DNA from: Naegleria lovaniensis
Lineage: Eukaryota; Heterolobosea; Eutetramitea; Acrasida; Naegleriidae
Direction: 5' to 3'
Length of the DNA: 64,000 nt
Assembly (NCBI RefSeq): GCF_003324165.1
Contig: NW_025407839.1
Location: 611,708 to 675,707, forward strand
Below the pieces are notes generated by a model. The model saw nothing but the letters and a program-made list of their open reading frames with translations. It made no database searches and was not told the origin of the DNA. Numbering within the stretch: position 1 is the first letter of the stretch; every line of letters begins with the position of its first letter. Shown piece by piece: positions 51,231 through 61,128 of the stretch. The position numbers were made by a program, and so were the translations under genes.

Positions 51231-54044
51231 ATGTTATTAGATGAACCTGTGACCAAACGATCAAAATCCCATTTACACTCAAGAATCATTTGCAGACGCT
51301 CTCTGCATATTTCTACAACTCAAAAAAACAAATCTCAAATCATGACCAAAGTGGTACCAACATCACAAGATAACACCACGGATGCCTCGGGTGGAGATGA
51401 CAGGCAAGAACTTGTTGAATGCAGGGAATCGGTTTCTGCAAAGAAGCCAGTTTCTCTTGCAGGATGTTTCTCAATGAGAGTGGTCATCATTATTTTGATC
51501 ATTTCTTTATTGCTCACTTGTTCCTTGTTTATTTGGCTTGCTTCTTTTATTGGCTCTAGAAACACGGTCAATGAACTCACTACCAATCTCATTGAACAAG
51601 TGGGAAAGAAGATTTTAGTATTCTTGAGTGGTGAAATTTCCCCTATTGCTGGTTTAGCTCGTACTCTTGCCAACGATTTCAATTTAGGAATTGTGGGAAG
51701 ACGACCTCCCTTTGAGTATTTGTTTGCCAAAAATGTCATTTATAGACCTTCAGCCGTTGGATTGTTTTTCCCTACGGGTAAGTTTTATTTACAATGTTGG
51801 GCTTTTTTTGACACACGTCTTGTTTGGTAATGACATACAGAAATGTACAGTTACTTTAACCTCACATTCTTTCCTGATGGTATTCCCAAGCAAACGTTTA
51901 CCATTTATATTAAACCAAAAGATATGGTTGGAATTGAGCAATGGTATTGTGATGAAAAAGATGGTTCCATTTTGAGCCTCGCATATAACGAAACCAAGCC
52001 TTTAAATATTTACTCTCTTGCTTATTGGGTCACTAGCTTCAAATACTATGACCAACTTGGTGTTGACGGAGTGTATGGGGTAAGTTATTTAAGTTATTGA
52101 AGATATGGCTGAACGCTTAATGTTTTTGCACTTTGAGTTAGGATCCTTATATTGTCATTAATTCAACTGCTTGTATCTACTATACAGCAAAGTTGTATGA
52201 TCCCGTCGCATATATAGCCAATCGAACCAAAAATGTTGTTGGTATTTCAAAAGTCAACCTGTCTCTGCTTAATATTGAAAAGTATCTCACAAGCTTGTCA
52301 TTACTTGGAAGAGGTTATGTTTTGGTTTCAGAATACAATGATTTGGTTATTGGTGGATCTATTAATACCACAGCTCTTAACAAAATCTCTCGTGTTTCCT
52401 TGTTTGAGCTCACTGACAAGAATGCTGGAAAATTAATGTCAGATATCAAAAAACAGTATGGAAAAATGTCTGAAACTCCTCAGAGCTTTGAAATTAATAG
52501 TCTAGGAATTGATTACATGATACGTCGAATGGAGTTTGTATTGGAAAACATCCGTTGGAATGTTTATCTAATTGTCTACACTGAGGATGTATCCAAAACA
52601 ACTACCATCAATACTGCCATCTCAGCTGGAGTTGCTACTGCTGTCATCATTGTTGGATTATTACTAAGTATAGTAATTGGACGAGTAATCACAGGACCTT
52701 TGACATACTTGGAAAAACAATTCATGAAAATCAAAAAATTTGATCTCGTTAATGTTAAATTCACTTCCAGTAGATTTAAGGAAATCGATTCAATTTATGA
52801 AGATCTTCATGAAATGGTAATTTGGTTAAACGAATTCAAAAGCTTTTTGCCAGAAACAATTTTCAATCAACTCAGAAACATGGAAGGTGACCAAGACAAG
52901 CCAAATGGCAAGACCAATGATAGTAATGAAAATAGCAAGCTTGAGAGAAATGAAACAGGCATTGGGTCATCAAGTTCAGCTCATACATCTTCATACAAAT
53001 CGAATCATCAAGAGAGCAAGAATAGTCTTCATGCTGAAGGTGGTGCAATTTCCTTGTTCAAACTTGGTCTTCATGAAAAAGATGTGAGTGTTGTAAGCAT
53101 TCAAATTTGTAACATGTGCAAACACATGTCATCTTTGGAGATTGGTAACATCTTTGCCAAAATAGCTACCGGATTAAGCACTCTTTCCAAAACCATGCAG
53201 TCAGATTTGCAAATTTTGTCTGTCGATGAGTATCAATGCTCATTTGTCGCCAATGGTAAAAAGAAACCTAATGTGTCTGCTTTAGAGGCGGCTTTGAAAA
53301 TTTCAAAAACTCTCGCTAATATTCTAAAGGGATATGAGGGAGTTAAGGTTTGTATTGGTGTTACGACAGGAAAAACACAAGTTGGTAATTTGGGCACAAA
53401 TTCTTTACGATTCTACTCTATCGTAGGCCCACTTCTTTCCAATGTAAAAAAACTCTTATCTCTATGCTTAGCGACTGGATGTACCGTATTGGCAGATTCT
53501 CATACCATGACATCAGATGCTAGGAATGCATTTGTCAGTAGACCTGTAGAAAGATTAATGCTTGAAAATGAAAAATTTGATCAATCCATTTCATCTATTC
53601 ATGAAATTATCAAGGAAAATAGCTTCGAAAAAGATGGTAAGTATTTTCATTTAATTTGAGACTATGAATTGAGTGAATAACTTTGTGTCGATAGAATGGA
53701 TGTACGAATTGGAGCAACAAAAAGCAAATTCTAGGTTTAAGGACTTTGAGGTGGCCTTTTCTATCTTTGAATCGTCCATTCAGTCGATTGGAAATAATGC
53801 AATGGATCATCTTTCCAAGTCTGAAAACATTCTCAAAGAACATTTGAAAAATTATCCTGACGATTATGCCATTACCAATCATATCCTACAAATATTTGAA
53901 CAAATTCGTTCTAAGACTTCGCAGCAAAATGGAGATATTGCAAGTGTATTGACTACTTATCGTGCTGAAATGAGCAAGTGCTTCAAGTACGAAGCTAGTT
54001 CTTTGTCAGACTTGTTAGAATTAGGGTCAACCACTTGCAATTAA
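51231..54044 (+). CDS. Two-TM receptor-like protein with degenerate class III nucleotide cyclase domain, four exons
   Basis: Exons 51231-51777, 51841-52079, 52142-53636 and 53695-54044 are joined by 58-63 nt introns with GTAAGT donors, giving 876 residues. An ATG at 51342 is an alternative start. One transmembrane helix (VVIIILIISLLLTCSLFIWLAS) precedes a ~350-residue extracellular region that looks like a dCache sensor, with VYGDPYIVIN at the exon 2-3 junction. A second helix (AVIIVGLLLSIVIGRVITGPL) leads to a HAMP-like segment. A class III cyclase-like domain spans ~590-770: VSIQICNMCKHM, SVDEYQCSF, GVTTGKTQVGNLG and SIVGPLLSNVKKL. The first metal-binding Asp is absent (VSIQICN instead of F-x-D-I-x-x), so catalysis is doubtful. 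A helical tail follows. Confidence 0.78.
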
Positions 54045-54174
54045 TAATGCATCGAAATAATTGCAAAAGATATGACAAAAGGATGACTGCTGAGAAAGGG
54101 AGCAATAACGATTTTAGGTTCTGTCAAAAATTGACTGGAGCCAGATAACCATAGTGAATTACCGTCCTGAAATA

Positions 54175-54295
54175 CAGTCATTCCTCGAGCCGTTTTTGAG
54201 GACTCCCCTCTATTTAAGCAACAAATCAATGCTCTGATTTTTCAAAATTCGACACTCCGCTCTATTAAAAATCTGTTGTATTTGAGGAACGACTG
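54175..54295. mobile_element. MITE-like element with CAGTC(A/G)TTCCTC inverted repeats flanked by TA
   Basis: The left end reads CAGTCATTCCTCGAG and the right end, on the other strand, CAGTCGTTCCTCAAA. Thus at least 11 of the first 12 terminal bases form an inverted repeat. Both ends abut TA dinucleotides (54173-54174 and 54296-54297), the target duplication of Tc1/mariner/pogo elements. The 121-bp interior is non-coding. The ends somewhat resemble Tigger/pogo termini (CAGxCATxCCTCG). Confidence 0.7.
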
Positions 54296-54452
54296 TATGG
54301 TTATGCCAGAAGCAAATTAGCATTAACACTGACCCAGTTTGTTACTAAGGTGTTGAGAGTTTCGAGGAAACTTGCACCTGTGAAGAGTTCTATTCTTTGC
54401 TTCTCTTGATTTTCGGGCCAGTGTCAGGTTGTCGAGATTTGAAACGCATATT

Positions 54453-54515
54453 TGAGAGCAAGTATGTTGTTTGTATCATGAACAGTAGTTTATTATTGAA
54501 TGAATCAGCTTCTGC
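54453..54515 (+). repeat. Diverged direct repeat, left copy
   Basis: The stretch around ATGAACAGT ... TTGAATGAATCAGCT recurs in the same orientation near 59432-59507. The two copies lie on either side of the large NTPase gene (54556-58159). Confidence 0.5.
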
Positions 54516-54555
54516 GTGAGTCTACTAGCGACCTGAAATTTCTTCCACCCATCGT

Positions 54556-57500
54556 TCATTCAAGATCTTCCGTGTTCAAGTTATCAATAGTTGCAGTCTC
54601 AAATAGATTCTTCCGTAAAAGTTGAAACAAATCAGGACAGAGTGACCTTAAACCATTTGAATCAGGGTTCATAATTAAATATTTTCCTTTTTCAGTATAA
54701 TCTTCAGTAAAACCGACACCTTTCTTTGTTGTGATTTGTTTATATTTTACGTGTATGTGCGCTATGAGGGGTATTAGTCTCTCATTGTTTGTTAACGTGG
54801 TTATAAACTCCTGTTTCTCAGTTGTCCACCAGCTACAGCCTGCAATAAGGTTGGTACCAAATTTTTCTTTGTAAAAGTTATTCGCGTTCACAGATTTGAC
54901 TCCTTTTTTAACATGTTCTAAAAATTTGTCTCTCTGGCAATTATGTAATTTGTTGCTCACAATAATACCATAAGGTTGCTCCGAAAAGTTCAAACAAATA
55001 CCATCAGCATGACAATATTCCGAGGGATAAAAATATAATCCATCAATTATGTCTGCAAATGTACTGATATTATTAGCAGAGCTCTCATACTCTTCCATAT
55101 GTTTGTTATAGTTTAACAAGCAATGAAAATATAACACATCTCCCAAAATGTTTTTGTTACTTGAGTTCTCTTTTTTGAAGACTTCTTGAGCCCATTTTGA
55201 CGTGTAATATTTGCGATAAAAATCGTTAGATCGAATAAATGACTTGATCACAAATTTGTGGTCAAGTAATTGAGAATATGGTCTTTTCTTTCTCTCTGTT
55301 GTTGTGTCAGAATTTTCACCTAATATTAATGGTGAAAGAATCAAGTTGTCCTTAATAAACTTTCCACTATGGTGCTGTAATAAAAGAGAAAATACCATTT
55401 CCCATTTCTTAGGATCATGTTGAGGAAGAGTTAATAGAGAATTCAATACTGAGATTGAATTATTGACTTTTGAAATTGAGTTTGGATATTTCTGTTCTAA
55501 AACTTTTCGTGCAACATGCCTAAGAATTGGATCTGAGGTATCAAAATGATACTTGTTGCTGTTGGAACAAAAGTCAAAATTTGGTTTTGCTAAACCAGTT
55601 CCTATTAATGAAGAAGCTAATTCTCTATCGCAACTAATTGATTTCCCTAAAAAGGCATCGTATTCATTTGTTACCACAACGTCCAACAAAAAATTAGCAT
55701 CAAGACGGTCTTTTGACGTTTTTTGACTCAACCTATTCAACACATTTTTTTCCACCTGACCCACAAACTCTTCCCATTTGTCAGTGAAGCTTTTTTTGAG
55801 AGACGTTGTTATTTCTAAATGAGAGGCAACAAGTCCAACTACTCTTCTTCTTGTTGGGAAGATGTGTTGAACAGAGCGATAAAGGTCAGTTTTGGAGGTA
55901 TTGGATAATTTTAAAATTCCTTCAATATCATACATTTTGTCTAATATTTGTAATGCTTGCTCAAAAGTGATGGAGTCTAAACCAACGCATGAGTAAACAC
56001 GAGCTATGTCCTCCAATTTTCCAATAGAGGATTGAATGATATCAATAATGTCAGTGGTAAACATGGTTCCACAATAAATATCACTAATTTTCACACTAAT
56101 TTTCATAAAAGACTTTTGTCTAAGTCGAGAAATTTCGAACGCAATCAGTGACAATAAATCCCTGGGTGTACCATTTGTAGATAACATCGGAGTACGGATG
56201 TTGGAGAAAAGATTTGCCTCGTCAAGAGCAATAATAAATGGTTGCTCAAGATCCAGCTTTAACCGTGAATATAATTGTTCGATCAAAAATATTGTGAAAT
56301 CTCTTAATATTTCAGTAGGTACAGAAAGCCATTGACGTTCTAACAATTTTTTGAATATGGTTGCTGTAATGTATGTATTAACATTCCATTGGGAGTAGGA
56401 CAGCATTTGAAGAGGAGTTTCAAATGGTATTTTGTTATCTGTTTTTTCCCATATGGTTAATGCGGTATGAAGGCACAATAATCTTGCAATAAGATTACAT
56501 TGAACTTGTTGAAGAGCAGTACCATAGAGCTTGATAATAGATTGGTTCATTGTCGCTACAAATACTTCTCTCAACAGAACAGAAGCATGATCAATTCCAC
56601 GCTCCGTAAGCCGATCTTGATCAGTCAGAGATGAGCATGTTATCATGATTCCTGGATTGACTCCTAATCTTCTTGCAAGCTGTAGAACGAATTAGTTTAA
56701 AGTTTGACAAATGAAACAATAATAAAATAATAATTACCAAAGCAGTTTTACCCACACCTGAGGGTCCAATTATGCAAATTGTTGAGCCATCACGAATTTT
56801 TTGGTCCAACGTCTTTCTTTCATCTTCATTGAACAGATCTACTTGTAATTTTGGGATGAAGGGAAACAAATCTTTTGTTATCTTCTTCTCGGAGTTAATT
56901 GGAACAAGAACATCTCTTACAAACTGGGAAGAGCAGCGTTCGTTAAAGGGAGTAAGCAATTTCCTCATAAACAACGCGTCTTCATGAGAGCCCTCCAAAA
57001 GATCATTCACCATGTTTTTCATGACTGTCTCAAACTTAGATTTGTTCAATATACTTTCTGTATTTACGTTGCTGAATACAATATCTCTTGCATTTGAAAC
57101 AAGTGCTATTAAATCGAGAGTGTAACTCTCTTTCTCGGAGGGAGTTCTATTATCTTGAGCATGGCCCTTCATTACTAAATCACAGAACGACAAGTACCAT
57201 CGTTTGTGTGTATCCGGCATGTTCGTCTGTTTTGCATAGAAATCAATTTTACCTTTAAGAATCTCATCTGCCTTAAACAACACTTCTCTTTCACTGCTTG
57301 AGAAATAATGGAAGGGTGGCACCCACATGTCCATATTCTGTAAATGAATTTGAATGTTATTGTTTTGTAGTAGAAATTGTGTGACCCACTGGACAACTAT
57401 TGTGCCCAAATTCAAGTCAAGATTTCTAATGACGGAGGTTTGCTTGGAAGAGACTACATCTTTTGCAATGCTATGGAGAGTTTTGCTATCTAATGAAGAA

Positions 57501-58159
57501 ACTTGATCAAGACTCAAATCAGCACCTCCTTTTGCAATTGGTTCGCCCAATTTTTGTTTAATTTTTTTGCTCACTGGCTCCAATTGCCATAGTGAATAAT
57601 GTCTGGTCATTAATTGATCGAGCACCCAAAATACAACAGTTTGACAAGTGTCGGAGAGTTGAAAAGTCATTTGAAAACCACTGTCTGTTAAAGTGTTCTT
57701 GAATTGATCAAGAGCAAAGTATTCATCCTTCTTCATTATATCCCCAACAATGTTGTGGAGATTTGTGCCTTTAAAATCAGCAACATACAAAGGCTTCACA
57801 TCGGCAAGCGACAAACCAGCACCACCCAAAGATTTAGGAGCAGTAAATACAGAAGCTACTTGTTGCGCGTTCCAACTCTCGTAATCCATCAAATTGAGAG
57901 TGATTGGTTCGGAGGATGAAGGTGCTGAAGTATTTGTAGTTGCGATGGTGTAAGTACGTATTTGGCCAAATGTGGTTGTTGTTGGACAACACAATAATTT
58001 GTTGTTCGGAACAATTAAATTTGGTTTGTTGGACAGAACAGACTTGAAAACACAATTTCTTAAGCAAAAATATTGTCTTGTTGTTTTGGTGAGGCTCGAA
58101 GTGTGGCTGTTGTGGGAAATTAGCCGTTGAACGATGCTACTGGAGCCTGTTCTCTTCAT
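54556..58159 (-). CDS. Large P-loop NTPase, possible Crinkler/RHS-like subtelomeric protein, two exons
   Basis: Exons 56738-58159 and 54556-56679 join across a 58-nt intron (GTAATT...CTACAG) placed within the P-loop region. They give 1181 residues from ATG 58159-58157. Residues 1-70 are basic/Ser-rich and could be a mitochondrial or other targeting leader. Two related helical segments at ~95-250 (SLGGAGLSLADVKPLYVADF and KGGADLSLDQVSSLDSKTLH) look like tandem SAM-like repeats. Walker A is GPSGVGKTA (~465-473) and Walker B FIIALDEANLF (~622-630). A C-terminal region has ADGIC-x11-IVSNKL, weakly like a PD-(D/E)xK nuclease core. This NTPase-plus-nuclease plan and the subtelomeric site recall Crinkler/RHS proteins; STAND-type NTPase is an alternative. 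Confidence 0.6.
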
Positions 58160-58213
58160 TTTGGTAGGAACTACAGTTATATTTTTTTCAACGACTTTAA
58201 ATTAAGATGACTA

Positions 58214-58612
58214 GGCTTTTAATCTTAATTTTTCGACATGCTTAATCATTGGATTTTTAATTTTTATGAAATCGTCGGGGATGGAGGTATATCTATGTGT
58301 TGATATGACTTTCATCCATTAATTAAGGGTAGTTATTGAACTGTATTCGCTTAAAGTAGACCTCACGTGCATGGTCGGGTTTTTCGTCATCTTTGATGTT
58401 GAGCTTGATCCAAGCATTTCATTCGATAGATTTTGAAGAGTAGTACATTCGTGCTAGCGACATCATTGGATAGTGAGCTAAGCTGGTTGAGCAGTTCAAC
58501 AAATGGTAACAGGTGTCAAAATGTCGATAGAGTTTAAGCGACACCTTTTTTGTAGATCTCACGAAAATAATGGGGGTCATGATAGAGCATTCGATCAGGT
58601 TTAGGGTAGTTT
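58214..58612 (+). repeat. Subtelomeric ~400-bp repeat, copy 1
   Basis: It starts at CTTTTAATCTTAATTTTTCG and runs to GGTTTAGGGTAGTTT. Nearly the same text recurs at 60706-61128 throughout its length and at 59698-59952 for the first ~230 bases. Differences are scattered substitutions, so the copies are not recent identical duplicates. Confidence 0.85.
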
Positions 58613-59156
58613 GTTGTAAATCAACAGAAAGATGGTTGGTAAAACGGATTATTTATTCTTCGCCGCGTGTACGTGCGCATGTCTAATAGTTGAATAAATA
58701 AGATTTACATTACCTTTTCTATCCTGTAATTCAGCAAGAGTACAACACAAATAGATGCAACAAACATATGCATCAGTCTCATACAGGGTTTGGCTCCACC
58801 TACTCTTTTTTTTGAGCCATTTTAACGACTTTACTATCAAAAAAAAATTTTGTTTTCAATAAGTCCTGTCCACGGTCCGAAGTTAACTGCTGAGGACGAG
58901 ATATACTCAAATCCTAGGCTAATTTTCATTTGCTTTCTAATGGTGTTGAAATTTCTAAGAGGTGTGAAGTGGTTGTTGAGTTATTTCACTCTGAATTTTG
59001 AAGGTAAATTGGCCCAAAAAAAAATTTAATGTTGTAAATGAAGAGAGGATGATTATTTATTATCGGACTGGTGTTTCAAACTGTAAAACCAGAGAGAAGC
59101 AATGAAATTGGAACACAAGGTTTTTGAGGACTTGTAAATTTTTTTTAAAAATATTT

Positions 59157-59280
59157 TGGACTCAAAAATTCCAAGTTCAAAATGATAGAGAGGTCCAGCG
59201 AAAATATGAAATATAGCTCTTTTTCAATAAATACTGATCAGCTGTATCTCAAATTGATATATGAAGTGTTACTCACCATG
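59157..59280 (+). repeat. Second subtelomeric repeat family, copy 1
   Basis: The stretch with TTCAAAATGATAGA ... CAATAAATACTGAT ... GTTACTCAC recurs, diverged, at 59530-59655 in the same orientation. It has no coding potential. Confidence 0.6.
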
Positions 59281-59431
59281 TAGAACACTAATATTATGGT
59301 TGTGTGCTGATGACTGACTCCTGACGCCGAAATGTGGTACTCCTAGCCGCTGAATATGTCCGTGAGGGTGATGTTGCTTGACATGATATTCTCCTGATAA
59401 TTAAACGTAGATTGTAGTGTGTGAGAGAGAT

Positions 59432-59507
59432 TTGTAGAGTGTTTGTATTGTTTGTGACATGAACAGTGATGTACCTGTTGAATGAATCAGCTCCAGTGTT
59501 GGAGAGT
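59432..59507 (+). repeat. Diverged direct repeat, right copy
   Basis: This matches the 54453-54515 stretch (CATGAACAGT ... TTGAATGAATCAGCT), with several differences. Together the copies bracket the NTPase gene and its flank. Confidence 0.5.
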
Positions 59508-59529
59508 CGGTTTTTCGCTGGAGGTGGAA

Positions 59530-59655
59530 TATTTTTAAAAAATGTCAAAGTTCAAAATGATAGAAAAGTCAAGCCAAAACTTGAAGTGAGGCTCTATTTC
59601 GATAAATACTGATTGATATCATCTCTTATTTGAATATGTTGTGTAACTCACTGGG
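59530..59655 (+). repeat. Second subtelomeric repeat family, copy 2
   Basis: A diverged copy of 59157-59280, recognised by GTTCAAAATGATAGA, CGATAAATACTGAT and the GTGTAACTCAC end. Confidence 0.6.
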
Positions 59656-59697
59656 TGAAATATTGTTATTAGATTTAAATTGAAGAAACAGAAACTG

Positions 59698-59952
59698 GGG
59701 GTTTGGATAGGTGACCCGCTTGACTTTTAATCTTAATTTTTCGACATGCTTAATGATGGGATTTTTAATTTTTTTTTAAAGATCGTGTATGGAGGTATAT
59801 CTATGTGTTGATATGACTTTCATCCATTAATTATGGGTAGTTATTGAACTGTATTCGCTTAAAGTAGACCTCTTTTGCATGGTCGGGGTTTTCGTCATCT
59901 TTGATGTTGAGCATGATCCAAGCACATCATTCGATAGATTTTGAAGAGTAGG
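59698..59952 (+). repeat. Subtelomeric ~400-bp repeat, copy 2 (truncated at the right)
   Basis: Like copy 3 it begins GGGTTTGGATAGGTGACCCG, then follows copy 1 to TAGATTTTGAAGAGTAG. There it breaks into unrelated sequence, while copies 1 and 3 continue for another ~170 bases. Confidence 0.85.
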
Positions 59953-60535
59953 GTTTGGAAAGAGGCATTCCGCGATTTTCTCAACAACCAGACATAATCA
60001 CACTATTTCTTCAAAAGAGACCCCTTAGTCGTTTGAGTTTATCTATCTTTTGATGGTATTCACTTGCTCTAACTCGTTGTGGTTCTTGAGATATGAACTC
60101 TTAAACTACAGGCGTTTTTCTTCATCGGTGATAGAGTGGTCAGAAAACCACCGTCTTTGGGACATGAGATATTTGCATTCAGTGGTGACTATTGATCATT
60201 AAATATTTCAATTCTGTGAAGTAGTTATTGAGATTATAGACCTTAAAGTTGTGATAGTAATAAAATCTTAGTTGTAGATTTTTATTAGGGATTTTGAGAT
60301 CGTTCAAGGACTAGCGTCTTATTTCTCGGATTTAAGGAGATAGACCTTCCCAAAGTTTTAAAGATTCATGAATATTTTTGACTTTTAAAAATTTTTTAAA
60401 AATATTTTTAGCTTTCATGTCAATGTCAGTCTCTGGTGTGACTATTTGAATAAATTAAATTGATATCGGCTCGAAGAGACGATGTCAATCAATGTTTCTG
60501 TTTGATATCATTACATCTCTATTGCAATAAATTAT

Positions 60536-60563
60536 ATTGTGATGGCCGTCAGGCTATCACAAT
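60536..60563. repeat. Perfect-loop hairpin, 12-bp stem with 4-base loop
   Basis: ATTGTGATGGCC, loop GTCA, then GGCTATCACAAT. The arms pair over 12 positions with one mismatch (G-T in RNA). It stands in otherwise gene-free subtelomeric sequence. Confidence 0.6.
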
Positions 60564-60705
60564 TGATTATTAAATTACGCAACATCACTGTTTAGACCAT
60601 CGGAAGCTCACATCACTCAACCATACAAGGCTCTTTGACACATGTTTTGAAAGTAAACTTTCATTTATTTCACATTTTGACATGTGGTCAAAATATTATA
60701 GCAAT

Positions 60706-61128
60706 TGGGTTTGGATAGGTGACCCGCTTGACTTTTAATCTTAATTTTTCGACATGCTTAATCATGGGATTTTTAATTTTTTTATAAAGATCGTGTATGG
60801 AGGTATATCTATGTGTTGACATGACTTTCATCCATTAATTAAGGGTAATTATTGAACTGTACTCGCTTAAAGTAGACCTCTTTTGCATGATCGGGGTTTT
60901 CGTCATCTTTGATGTTGAGCTTGATCCAAGCACATCATTCGATAGATTTTGAAGAGTAGTACATTCGTGCTAGCGACATCATTGGATAGTGAGCTAAGTT
61001 GGTTGCGTCGTTTAACAAATGGTAACAGGTGTCAAATTTTTGATAGAATTTAAGCGACACCTTTTTTGTAGATCTCACGAAAATAATGGGGGTCATGATA
61101 GAGCATTCGATCAGGTTTAGGGTAGTTT
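60706..61128 (+). repeat. Subtelomeric ~400-bp repeat, copy 3
   Basis: This is the most complete copy, carrying both the GGGTTTGGATAGGTGACCCG start shared with copy 2 and the long right part shared with copy 1. A 105-codon open frame on the minus strand (60935-61252) lies mostly within it and is probably fortuitous or a relic. Confidence 0.85.
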
